Shown in pieces: positions 26,031 through 33,867 of a stretch of 64,000 nucleotides of DNA. The notes under the pieces were generated by a model, which was not told where the DNA came from, did no database searches, and saw only the letters and a program-made list of their open reading frames with translations. Source of the stretch: Bacteroidota bacterium (lineage in GTDB: Bacteria > Bacteroidota > Bacteroidia > Chitinophagales > Chitinophagaceae); the NCBI GenBank assembly GCA_023387985.1, contig JAEWHC010000002.1:287256-351255 (forward strand), in the 5' to 3' direction. The translations under genes were made by a program, and so were the position numbers. Numbering within the stretch: the stretch's first letter is position 1; each line of letters begins with the position of its first letter.

Positions 26031-28166
26031 TCAGGCTGGGATTTTCGGGTTCTCCTCACGTTCCCAAAACCGATGTTGTTTGATCGCGTCAACAAATTCC
26101 TCCAAGGGTTTGTCCGTTACAACTCCTGCCGTTCCCATTTGCCCTGGAAGGGCAATTTCCAACAGCCTGGTTCCTTCATTGTCAGCACCAACCGGTTTGC
26201 AATGCTTGAACGCTTCCGCCACAAAATGCACAGCTTCAGGAATGGTCATCAAGGTTTCCACGCTGGCGCCGCCCGGAACATACACCGCGTCGAAAAGCAC
26301 CGAGGCCGCTGTCATGAAATCTTCGCAAACGGGGTATTCATCGCCACTTGCCGTTTTTACAAAACCCTGGCGTGGAGCAATGATTTTCACTTTAGCATCC
26401 AGTTCGCAGAGCTGCTTATTTATAACGGTGAACGCCTCATCATTTACACCATCCGCTGTAAGGATAGCTACCCGCCTGGATTTGATATGATCTGGTTTTT
26501 TGTTTTCCTGGCTCACAGAAGGCGCTTTGTCGATGGGCAAATCCACACTGAAAGAATGGTAGTCCTCTTTATTGGCATCTGCTGGAATGCTGTCGGTAAT
26601 GGGCTGACCCAATTTCCTCGGAACAAGTCCCAGGCGGTCTGCCACAATGCCGGCAAGCTCCTCATTAATTTCCAGCAACAAATTCACCATACGCTGGCGG
26701 ATGGGCACCAATTTGCATTTCCCCAGTTCGAAAGCGAAAGCGTTTTGCAGATGGCGTTGCTCATGGCGGGTGAGGCTGTTGTAAAACAATGCGGGCTGGC
26801 TGAAATGATCGAAGAAACTTTTGCTGCGGTTGCGAATTTTACTGGCATCTATGCGTTCTTCGTAAGACGTAAAACCGCCTTCTTTAATCATGGCCTGGAA
26901 AGGACAACCACCGCCCATGCTGTTGGGGTTGTAAGAAACTTTTCCTTTGTTGATCTGCATCCGGTGCATTCCATCACGTTGATGATTGAACACTTCGGGA
27001 ATCGATTTGTTGATTGGAATTTCATGGAAATTAGGACCTCCGAGCCGGGAGAGCTGCGTATCGGTATAAGAGAATAACCTGCCCTGCAGTAACGGGTCGT
27101 TGGTGAAATCGATGCCGGGAACCAGGTGCCCCGGATGGAAAGCCACCTGCTCAGTTTCCGCGAAGAAATTATCGGGGTTACGGTTGAGGGTCATTTTGCC
27201 TATAATGCGCACCGGCACCATTTCTTCGGGGATCATCTTGGTAGGATCCAACAGATCGAATGGATATTTATGCTCATCCTCTTCCGGTACAATCTGAACA
27301 CCCAGTTCCCATTCGGGATACTGTCCGCAATCAATGGCTTCCCACAAATCGCGGCGATGAAAATCGGTATCTTTCCCGGCAATGCGCTGGCATTCGTCCC
27401 ACACCAGGGATAGCACGCCTTGCAACGGTTTCCAATGGAATTTCACAAAATGGGACCTGCCATCGGCGTTTATAAACCGGAACGTGTGGATGCCGAAACC
27501 CTCCATGGTACGCAGGCTGCGCGGAATGGCACGGTCACTCATCAGCCAGAAAATATTGTGCATCGATTCGGGCATAAGTGAAATAAAATCCCAGAAGGTA
27601 TCATGCGCCGAGGCAGCCTGCGGAATTTCGTTATCCGGTTCCGGTTTCACGGCATGTACAAGATCCGGGAATTTCATGGCATCCTGAATGAAGAATACAG
27701 GGGTATTGTTGCCTACCAGGTCGTAATTGCCTTCCTGGGTATAGAATTTAACGGCAAATCCCCGGATATCACGAGCCATATCGGTAGAGCCTCGGGAACC
27801 CTGGACGGTGGAAAACCGTGCAAATACCGGTGTTTTTATGCTGGTATCATTCAGGAACTTCGCTTTGGTGAATTCACCCAAAGGCTCGTATAACTCAAAA
27901 ACACCATGTGCTGCAGATCCCCTTGCGTGTACAATCCGCTCAGGAATGCGTTCATGGTCGAAATGCGTGATCTTTTCCCGAAGGATAAAATCCTCCAATA
28001 AGGAAGGTCCACGGTCACCGGCTTTTAATGAATTTTGATCGTCGTTGATTTTGAGACCCTGGTTGGTGTTCATCAGTTCACCTTGGGCATCGGAGGTGAA
28101 TTTTCCCAAATGTTCCAGCTTTGGATTGGAGCCATTTTCAAAAGGCTCCCGCTCATTTATTTTCAT
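26031..28166 (-). CDS. katE: Large-subunit catalase (HPII-type) with C-terminal DJ-1/PfpI domain
   Basis: The 711-aa haem catalase breaks down hydrogen peroxide. The core (residues 20-510) holds RIVHARGSAAHGVFE with the distal His, LVGNNTPVFF with the distal Asn, and RLFSYTDTQLSRLG with the proximal Tyr haem ligand. Residues 560-711 form the extra flavodoxin/DJ-1-like domain of large catalases (RRVAILTADGVNDEAF, FDAVYVPGGASVETL). The N-terminal tail rich in polar residues is also typical. It is followed by the 214-aa gene and preceded at 30 bp by the DUF892 gene on the same strand, forming an oxidative-stress unit. Confidence 0.96.
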   Translation of the reverse strand: MKINEREPFENGSNPKLEHLGKFTSDAQGELMNTNQGLKINDDQNSLKAGDRGPSLLEDFILREKITHFDHERIPERIVHARGSAAHGVFELYEPLGEFTKAKFLNDTSIKTPVFARFSTVQGSRGSTDMARDIRGFAVKFYTQEGNYDLVGNNTPVFFIQDAMKFPDLVHAVKPEPDNEIPQAASAHDTFWDFISLMPESMHNIFWLMSDRAIPRSLRTMEGFGIHTFRFINADGRSHFVKFHWKPLQGVLSLVWDECQRIAGKDTDFHRRDLWEAIDCGQYPEWELGVQIVPEEDEHKYPFDLLDPTKMIPEEMVPVRIIGKMTLNRNPDNFFAETEQVAFHPGHLVPGIDFTNDPLLQGRLFSYTDTQLSRLGGPNFHEIPINKSIPEVFNHQRDGMHRMQINKGKVSYNPNSMGGGCPFQAMIKEGGFTSYEERIDASKIRNRSKSFFDHFSQPALFYNSLTRHEQRHLQNAFAFELGKCKLVPIRQRMVNLLLEINEELAGIVADRLGLVPRKLGQPITDSIPADANKEDYHSFSVDLPIDKAPSVSQENKKPDHIKSRRVAILTADGVNDEAFTVINKQLCELDAKVKIIAPRQGFVKTASGDEYPVCEDFMTAASVLFDAVYVPGGASVETLMTIPEAVHFVAEAFKHCKPVGADNEGTRLLEIALPGQMGTAGVVTDKPLEEFVDAIKQHRFWEREENPKIPA

Positions 28167-28196
28167 TTTAATTTATTTAATGATTTTGTAACCGGG

Positions 28197-28781
28197 TTAA
28201 ACTGCCTTGATTTTTTTTGACAGGAAATGATCGCTCATGGCTTGAGAATTTAGTGTGGTATCGGCAATTGCCGTCAGAAGCCCATCAGATTTCTTCTCCT
28301 CACCCAGGTTTTTCAGCAGCAGATCAAGCGCTTCCCGCTCGTTGAGGGTTTTGGCATAAGCCGCCAGGGTGCCGTACGTTGCAATTTCATAATGCTCTAC
28401 TTTTTGTGCTGCGCCAATAATGCCTGCATCGCGAACAGCCCCTTCCTCCGCTTCTTCCATCACCGAATCTGCCTCCTCAAGCAATCCCACCATGGCATCA
28501 CATTTTTTGCCTTCTGCTTCTGCGCCTATTGCCGCGAAGACACCTTCGAGGCGCTTCACCTGCTCTTTGGTTTGATCGAGATGATCTTTGATGGCGGTTT
28601 TCAACTTAACATCCGTAGCCGCGTCAAACATTTTGGGAAGTGCTTTCACCAGTGTGTTTTCGGCCCAGTAAATGTCCTTCAGTCCATCTTCAAAAAGGTC
28701 TTTCAGGCTTTTTGCCGTGGTGTTCCCTTGTTTCGGTTTTTCGTCCTGGTTTTTTTTAGTAGCGGTTTGCTTCTTTTCCAT
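28197..28781 (-). CDS. DUF892 ferritin-like (YciE/YciF-type) stress protein
   Basis: The 194-aa protein has a polar Lys/Gln-rich N-terminal tail and then a four-helix ferritin-like DUF892 domain: SLKDLFEDGLKDIYWAENTLVKALPKM, DHLDQTKEQVKRLEGVFAAIG, DAGIIGAAQKVEHYEIATYGTL. The E-x-x-H pattern in K-V-E-H-Y-E-I-A is a likely metal site. Proteins of this family are induced by osmotic or general stress in enterobacteria; the exact reaction is unknown. It is 30 bp upstream of the catalase gene on the same strand, consistent with co-expression. Confidence 0.92.
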   Translation of the reverse strand: MEKKQTATKKNQDEKPKQGNTTAKSLKDLFEDGLKDIYWAENTLVKALPKMFDAATDVKLKTAIKDHLDQTKEQVKRLEGVFAAIGAEAEGKKCDAMVGLLEEADSVMEEAEEGAVRDAGIIGAAQKVEHYEIATYGTLAAYAKTLNEREALDLLLKNLGEEKKSDGLLTAIADTTLNSQAMSDHFLSKKIKAV

Positions 28782-28831
28782 AATTGGGATTTTTTTGGTT
28801 ATTTAAAATTGTTCTTACCGGATTGCCGGGC

Positions 28832-29089
28832 CTAATGCTTATTGTTTTCATCAACCGGTTCATCTGTTGCCGGAGATTGATTTTCTTCCTGATCTTCGAT
28901 GTAGCCAGGCATATAATCTTTGTCATAGTTGCCTACATCTTCATTACGGTCGTAATGATCTTTTTCCGAAGGGTTGTCGGAATGATGGCGGCCATCATTA
29001 CTGCCTTCATTTTCCGAACGCTTGTAATTGTCTTTTTTGTTGAAATTGCCCTGGTCATCCCGACCGGGCGAGCTGGATTCTATGGACAT
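28832..29089 (-). CDS. Small hydrophilic disordered protein (85 aa)
   Basis: The product is very polar: rich in Asp, Glu, Asn, Ser and Lys, with almost no hydrophobic residues and no Cys. It starts SIESSSPGRDDQGNFNKKDN and ends DEPVDENNKH. This composition is typical of disordered desiccation- or stress-linked proteins. It lies 50 bp upstream of the DUF892 gene on the same strand and probably heads the catalase stress operon. No family was recognised. The composition also makes it possible that the frame is accidental, but the codon-position pattern and context favour a gene. Confidence 0.6.
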   Translation of the reverse strand: MSIESSSPGRDDQGNFNKKDNYKRSENEGSNDGRHHSDNPSEKDHYDRNEDVGNYDKDYMPGYIEDQEENQSPATDEPVDENNKH

Positions 29090-29299
29090 GAAAAAAGGAG
29101 TTTTCTAGTTACAAATTATGGACATCAATCTAAATACATACTTCAACAAATGTGCCATTTCCGTAAGCACACTTTGCGGAACGCCTTGTTTTTAAATGTT
29201 TTCTATATCCATCCCACATTGCTTCCCTGGGCTATTAACAAAAATTAGAGGTACCTACGAACGGGGAATTTTATATTTGTTGCCTCTCTTATACCATGT

Positions 29300-30478
29300 A
29301 TGCAACGCAACATCATTACATCCAATATCCTCCTTCTCTCCGCGGTTAGCCTTATGACCGATGTTGCAAGCGAAATGCTTTACCCTGTGATGCCTGTGTT
29401 TCTGAAAGCAATCGGTTTTTCGGTGATCCTTATCGGTGTGCTCGAAGGGTTTGCAGAAGCGATAGCCGGACTGACCAAAGGTTACTTTGGCAACCTGAGT
29501 GACAACCTTGGAAAAAGATTGCCTTTTGTTCAGTCAGGATATGCCCTCAGCGCCATCTCCAAACCCATGATGGCGGCTTTCACTTTTCCCTTATGGATAT
29601 TTTTTGCAAGGGCCATAGACCGCCTGGGAAAAGGCATTCGTACCGGTGCCAGGGATGCCTTGCTTTCTGATGAAGCTACTGCAGCCACAAAAGGCCGTGT
29701 GTTTGGATTTCACCGGTCAATGGATACACTCGGAGCGGTTTTGGGACCAGTACTCGCGTTGCTGTTTCTTCAATACCATCCCGGTAAATATGCTTCCTTA
29801 TTTCTTTGGGCGTTCATTCCCGGCACCCTCGCCGTTTCGTTTACTTTATTTATCCGCGAAAAAAGAAAGCATATCGCCCTCAAAAAGCGAACCCACTTTC
29901 TGGACTTTTTGAAATACTGGAAAAGCAGCCCGGCGATTTACCGGAACCTGGCAGGAGCATTGATTGTCTTTACCTTGTTCAACAGTTCAGATGTTTTTTT
30001 ATTGTTGAAAATAAAGGAAGCCGGATTTTCAGACAGTGTGGTCATCGGACTCTATATATTTTACAATCTTGTTTTTGCAGCCTCATCTTACCCGCTTGGA
30101 ATTCTTGCAGACAAATTGGGTATGAAAAAGATTTTGGTTTCGGGCTTGTTTTTATTTGCTTTGGCCTATGTCAGCATGGCTTTTGCAGATTCCATCTTCC
30201 TGTTCTTTAGTGTATTTTTTATCTATGGGATTTATGCCGCGGCCACCGAAGGTGTGGCCAAAGCCTGGATCACCAATGCTTGCGAGAAAGAAAAGACTGC
30301 AACAGCTATAGGAACTTTCACAGCCTTTCAAAGCATTGCCACGCTAATGGCAAGTACAGCGGCCGGATTCCTTTGGTTTAAATTCGGCGCAACAAGCACA
30401 TTTCTGCTGAGTGGGGTGATGGCTGCAACCGTAGCGTTGTTCATTACCCTGAAGATACGGAAACCACGACCTGCCTGA
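29300..30478 (+). CDS. MFS transporter
   Basis: The 392-aa protein has about 12 membrane helices and the major-facilitator loop after TM2/TM3 (GYFGNLSDNLGKRLPFVQSGY), with a G-K-G-I-R-T-G-A-R-D-A-L-L segment at TM4-5 that typifies a widespread subgroup annotated only as MFS transporter. A matching loop in the second half reads YPLGILADKLGMKKILVSG. Substrate is unknown; related proteins sit beside stress or metal genes. It is followed 52 bp later by nhaA on the same strand. The start at ATG 29300 gives a short cytosolic N-terminus as expected. Confidence 0.9.
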   Translation: MQRNIITSNILLLSAVSLMTDVASEMLYPVMPVFLKAIGFSVILIGVLEGFAEAIAGLTKGYFGNLSDNLGKRLPFVQSGYALSAISKPMMAAFTFPLWIFFARAIDRLGKGIRTGARDALLSDEATAATKGRVFGFHRSMDTLGAVLGPVLALLFLQYHPGKYASLFLWAFIPGTLAVSFTLFIREKRKHIALKKRTHFLDFLKYWKSSPAIYRNLAGALIVFTLFNSSDVFLLLKIKEAGFSDSVVIGLYIFYNLVFAASSYPLGILADKLGMKKILVSGLFLFALAYVSMAFADSIFLFFSVFFIYGIYAAATEGVAKAWITNACEKEKTATAIGTFTAFQSIATLMASTAAGFLWFKFGATSTFLLSGVMAATVALFITLKIRKPRPA

Positions 30479-30530
30479 AAAATTTTTTGAAAACCCGGTA
30501 GCAGTATACATAAAATAATAAAACAATAAA

Positions 30531-31685
30531 ATGGCATTAACCAAACTCTTTAAAAACTTTTTTCACAGTGAAAAATCCGGGGGTATAGCCCTCATGATAT
30601 GTACAGTTGCATCACTGGCATTGGCCAATTCTGCACTTGGACTCCAATATATAGATTTGCTTAATACCGAATTCGCCGGGCATTCCCTCACGCATTGGAT
30701 CAACGACGGGTTAATGACCATCTTCTTTTTATTGATCGGCCTCGAACTGGAAAGAGAAATTTACATTGGCGAATTGTCCCGCTTCAAAGATGCTTTACTT
30801 CCTGTGCTTGCAGCCATCGGAGGCGTAGTGGTACCTGCAGGCATTTACCTGGCTTTCAACTATGGCACCCCGCTTCAGGACGGGGCCGGCATTCCTATGG
30901 CTACCGATATCGCTTTCGCATTGGGTGTTCTTTCTTTACTTGGAAACCGTGTACCTACAGCGCTCAAGGTGTTTCTGACCGCACTTGCCGTAATTGATGA
31001 TCTCATTGCCATCCTGGTCATAGCCATCTTTTATTCCCAGGGACTGGAATTAACAAGCTTATTCATCGCCCTGGGCATTTTTGGTTTGCTGCTCATCTTA
31101 AACCGTCTGAAAATAAGAAACCTTATTCCTTATTTGCTTGGTGGTGCGATCATGTGGTATTACATGCTGAACAGCGGCGTTCATGCAACCATCAGCGGGG
31201 TTCTCCTCGCCTTTGCGATCCCGTTTGGAAATGGGGATGAAAAATCCACTTCTTATATCCTGCAGAATTTTTTGCATTACCCGGTGGCATTTATCATCCT
31301 TCCCATCTTTGCGATTGCCAACACGGCCATTCCAATCGAAAGCCGGGTGACAGATGTTATTGCCTCCAATTATGGATTGGGAATTGCTCTGGGATTGTTG
31401 CTGGGAAAACCCATCGGCATTGTGGCAATGACTTTATTGACTATTAAATTAAAACTCGTGGATCTTCCAAAACAAGTCGTCTGGAAGCAAATTATGGGTG
31501 CAGGTTTCCTGGCGGGAATAGGCTTTACCATGTCCATTTTTATCACTTTGCTGGCATTTGCAGATCAAAGTCCTGAATTGGTCGACAATGCGAAACTGGT
31601 AATTATGATTGCTTCACTTGTCTCTGCACTTGTTGGTTTTTTCTGGCTCAAACGCAATTTACCTGCTACGCCCGCAGTGGACTGA
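30531..31685 (+). CDS. nhaA: Na+/H+ antiporter NhaA
   Basis: The 384-aa inner-membrane protein exchanges two protons for one sodium ion and controls internal pH and sodium. Characteristic segments are HWINDGLMTIFFLLIGLELERE near residue 55, GAGIPMATDIAFALGVLSLLG with the TM4 unwound region, and FLTALAVIDDLIAILVIAIFY with the two adjacent Asp of the ion site (D-D near residue 160). LHYPVAFIILPIFAIANTAI and the C-terminal GIGFTMSIFITLLAF complete the family pattern. Length is normal. It lies 52 bp after the MFS gene and 117 bp before arsR. Confidence 0.96.
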   Translation: MALTKLFKNFFHSEKSGGIALMICTVASLALANSALGLQYIDLLNTEFAGHSLTHWINDGLMTIFFLLIGLELEREIYIGELSRFKDALLPVLAAIGGVVVPAGIYLAFNYGTPLQDGAGIPMATDIAFALGVLSLLGNRVPTALKVFLTALAVIDDLIAILVIAIFYSQGLELTSLFIALGIFGLLLILNRLKIRNLIPYLLGGAIMWYYMLNSGVHATISGVLLAFAIPFGNGDEKSTSYILQNFLHYPVAFIILPIFAIANTAIPIESRVTDVIASNYGLGIALGLLLGKPIGIVAMTLLTIKLKLVDLPKQVVWKQIMGAGFLAGIGFTMSIFITLLAFADQSPELVDNAKLVIMIASLVSALVGFFWLKRNLPATPAVD

Positions 31686-31772
31686 TCCGTCAGGAGGTGG
31701 CGGTGTTGGTTCCAGGTACACTGATTTTTTTAAAAAAATTTCCTCTAAATTTTTTCTCCGGTTTAGCAGTCC

Positions 31773-31796
31773 ATCGTAATTTTGCGATATAACGAT
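31773..31796 (+). promoter_or_regulatory. arsR promoter with -7 box and operator-like inverted repeat
   Basis: TAATTTTG (31777-31784) matches the Bacteroidota -7 box TAnnTTTG. It is enclosed by ATCGTAAT and ATAACGAT, an inverted repeat with 7 of 8 matching positions that covers the box, and the inner ATCG...CGAT is itself a 16-bp palindrome. The site ends 6 bp before the arsR ATG, so ArsR bound here would block transcription. Confidence 0.55.
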
Positions 31797-31802
31797 TAAA
31801 AC

Positions 31803-32132
31803 ATGGGAATTACCAGATCCGAGATTTTCACAGAACATCAGAACGAACTGGCCCTGATATTTAAGGCATTTGCACATCCGGCAAGGATTGCCATTCTTCA
31901 GCAAATCATAAAAGCGAAGGCTTGTATCTGCACCGATCTGGTTGTTGAAATCGGCCTCGCCCAATCCACGATTTCACAACACCTCAAGGAACTGAAAAAC
32001 TCAGGACTCATCAAAGGAAATATTGAAGGAACAAGCATTTGTTATTGTATTGATGAAAATAAATGGAATGAGGTGAAAATGCTATATGATGATTTTTTCA
32101 AAAGCAATGTCCATTTCAACAAATGCTGTTGA
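31803..32132 (+). CDS. arsR: ArsR/SmtB-family metalloregulator
   Basis: The 109-aa winged-helix repressor has the pattern ELALIFKAFAHPARIAILQQI, then KACICTDLVVEIGLAQSTISQHLKELKNSGLIKG. The pair C-I-C at the start of the DNA-binding helix is the classic ArsR C-x-C arsenite site. A C-terminal C-C occurs at the very end. It would release DNA when As(III) or Sb(III) binds. It heads the arsenic locus and is intact, whereas the downstream arsM and arsC are both broken. Confidence 0.93.
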   Translation: MGITRSEIFTEHQNELALIFKAFAHPARIAILQQIIKAKACICTDLVVEIGLAQSTISQHLKELKNSGLIKGNIEGTSICYCIDENKWNEVKMLYDDFFKSNVHFNKCC

Positions 32133-32628
32133 GGCATTCTAATCATTTAAAATATTGAGTATGCAAACCAATAATGAGATCAAGGAAATGGTAAGGCAGA
32201 AATACAGTGAAATTGCCTTACAAGCTAAAGAATCCAATGCTTCATCATGTTGTGGCTCCGGCTGCTGCAGTACCGAAGTAGCCACCATTATGTCAGAAGA
32301 ATATGAGGGAATGCAGGGGTATGCAAATGTCGCGGATCTTGGTCTTGGCTGCGGATTGCCCACGCAATTTGCAAAAATCAGGCAAGGCGATACCGTTGTC
32401 GATTTGGGCAGCGGCGCGGGGAATGATTGCTTTGTAGCCAGGCACGAAACCGGTGAATCCGGTAAAGTGATCGGCATCGATTTCACAGCGGCTATGATAG
32501 AAAAAGCCCGTGAAAATGCTGATAAGCTCGGCTTCAACAATGTGGAATTCAGGTTGGGCGATATTGAAAAAATACCGCTTGCTGCCAACCGTGCCGACGT
32601 GGCAGTAAGCAACTGCGTTGTGGGCAAT

Positions 32629-33153
32629 ATGAAGAAAATGAAAATCAGACATTTAATATTACTGACATTATTGATTTCTGTTAGTGGGTGTACACCACCC
32701 CTATTGCAATGCTTTCTGAAATTTACCGACTACGAGAAAACATACGAATTTGACTTTTCTAAGGAAGAATTGAAAAATCGAATTGTAGAAGCTTATACAT
32801 ATGACAAAAGCCTGCTCTTAAAAAATTTTGGACTAACTCTAATTGAAAATAAAGCAGTTAATTCAGAATATAGACAAAGCATTGACATTTGGTTGGATAA
32901 ACAAAATTGGGACGAAGTAAAATCAGATATTAGAAACAACACAGCGGACACTTTGAACTTGTTAATTGGAAAATTCCACAGCAGAAAACAAATTCGATTA
33001 ATGGCAATTATCAACGGTAATAATGATAAATCCAGTTTGACCATTACGAACATTGAATACCAAAGACGAAGTGCTTGTGAGAAGGACAAAGACTATTACA
33101 AACTGAAAATTTCAAATAAGATTGATAAGAAACTAATTGAAAAAATAAAATAA
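32629..33153 (+). CDS. Cassette-borne lipoprotein of unknown function
   Basis: The ATG at 32629 is 11 bp inside the cassette, as is usual for cassette genes. It gives 174 aa with a lipoprotein signal, LILLTLLISVSGC, so the product is anchored in an envelope membrane. The mature part is alpha/beta and charged (YEFDFSKEELKNRIVEAY, SIDIWLDKQNWDEVKSDIRN, CEKDKDYYKLKISNKI) and no family was recognised. The frame is also open from arsM, so a fused ArsM-lipoprotein could be made, but internal initiation is more plausible. The gene has no promoter of its own and would depend on the arsR promoter. Confidence 0.85.
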   Translation: MKKMKIRHLILLTLLISVSGCTPPLLQCFLKFTDYEKTYEFDFSKEELKNRIVEAYTYDKSLLLKNFGLTLIENKAVNSEYRQSIDIWLDKQNWDEVKSDIRNNTADTLNLLIGKFHSRKQIRLMAIINGNNDKSSLTITNIEYQRRSACEKDKDYYKLKISNKIDKKLIEKIK

Positions 33154-33158
33154 ATACT

Positions 33159-33339
33159 GCCCACAACAAAGGCTATAGCGTAATGCGGGGTTAAGTCTGA
33201 ATTTGAAATTTTCGTCTTGTAATTCGCTACGCCATTTGTATATTTAGTGAAAATTTAAAATATTCAACGGCTACGCTCTACTTCGTGCCGATTTGAAACT
33301 TTCGGTCTTCAAATCCCGCACTACGTATAGCCCAGACCG
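33159..33339 (+). repeat. attC-like recombination site (about 181 bp)
   Basis: The site begins GCCCACAAC and pairs end to end: GGCTATA (33171-33177) with TATAGCC (33326-33332), CG with CG, and TGCGGG with CCCGCA at equivalent depth, leaving unpaired taa/cta and a single bulged g. This imperfect long hairpin with bulges is the hallmark of attC sites recognised as single strands. At about 181 bp it is longer than most attC sites (usually 57-141 bp). Confidence 0.8.
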
Positions 33340-33732
33340 TAATGAACCTCGTGCCCAATAAACCGGTTGCCTTTGCAGAGGTTTACCGCATTCTGAAACC
33401 CGGCGGTCATTTCAGTATTTCAGACATTGTGCTAACAGGTGAATTACCGGAAAAAATCCGGAATGCTGCGGAAATGTATGCAGGTTGTGTAGCAAGTGCA
33501 ATTCAAAAGCAGGACTACCTCAATGTCATCCAAAATGCAGGTTTCGCCAACATTAATATACAAAAGGAAAAAGCAATCATTGTACCCGACGACATCTTAA
33601 AGGATTATTTAACCGGGGAAGAAATTGCGGTTTATAAGTCCAGTAAAACTGTTATTTACAGCATTACGATATACGCAGAAAAGCCAAAATCTTGCTGCGG
33701 TAATCAAACCGGTTGCTGCTAATTGCCCAATT

Positions 33733-33846
33733 ATGAAAAATATACTTGTATTATGCAGCGGCAATAGTTGTCGCAGCCAGATGGACATGCCTGTCTTGAA
33801 TGATTGCTGTCGAAAATGGTATACAAAAAAAATCCTTAACCATTAA
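33733..33846 (+). pseudogene. arsC: Truncated arsenate reductase (arsC, thioredoxin-type)
   Basis: MKNILVLCSGNSCRSQM is the N-terminal P-loop (C-x5-R) of the low-molecular-weight phosphatase-like arsenate reductases. After S-Q-M the normal sequence is replaced by an unrelated tail, DMPVLNDCCRKWYTKKILNH, and the frame stops at 37 codons instead of about 135-140. It is 10 bp after arsM in the same direction. Deletion between this point and the convergent GH32-like gene has removed the rest, perhaps together with an arsenite exporter gene. Confidence 0.85.
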
Positions 33847-33867
33847 ACCATATAGGTATATTTACTG

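Larger units (their letters stand above)
32618..33339 (+). mobile_element. Integron-type gene cassette (722 bp) inserted in arsM
   Basis: The insert starts TTGTGGGC right after G32617 and ends ...CAGACCG at 33339, followed by host TAATG. This is the linear form of a cassette opened at G^TT: gene first, then an attC whose left arm GCCCACAAC (33159-33167) is the exact complement of GTTGTGGGC at the left junction. Recombination therefore took place at a host G^TA site, a secondary, non-attI target. The insert is clearly more AT-rich than arsM. It carries a single gene, oriented with its attC in the usual way. No integrase gene is present in the window. Confidence 0.85.
32155..33722 (+). pseudogene. 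arsM: Arsenite methyltransferase interrupted by a gene cassette
   Basis: The two halves, 32155-32617 and 33340-33722, join exactly: removing the insert restores codon GTA and reads N-C-V-M-N-L-V-P-N-K in one frame, giving a 281-aa protein of normal ArsM length. The first half has VVDLGSGAGNDCFVA (SAM site) and the Cys-rich SCCGSGCCSTE. The second half has EVYRILKPGGHFSISDIVL, MYAGCVASA (a conserved arsenic-binding Cys) and a C-terminal SCCGNQTGCC. ArsM would methylate As(III) to volatile or less toxic species. As it stands, the first half runs into the cassette lipoprotein and the second half lacks the SAM site, so activity is probably lost. Confidence 0.93.

Noticed and set aside
26080..27893. 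+ strand frames opposite the catalase gene
   Set aside because: The catalase frame has all catalytic motifs over its full length; the opposite frames have no start context or domains.
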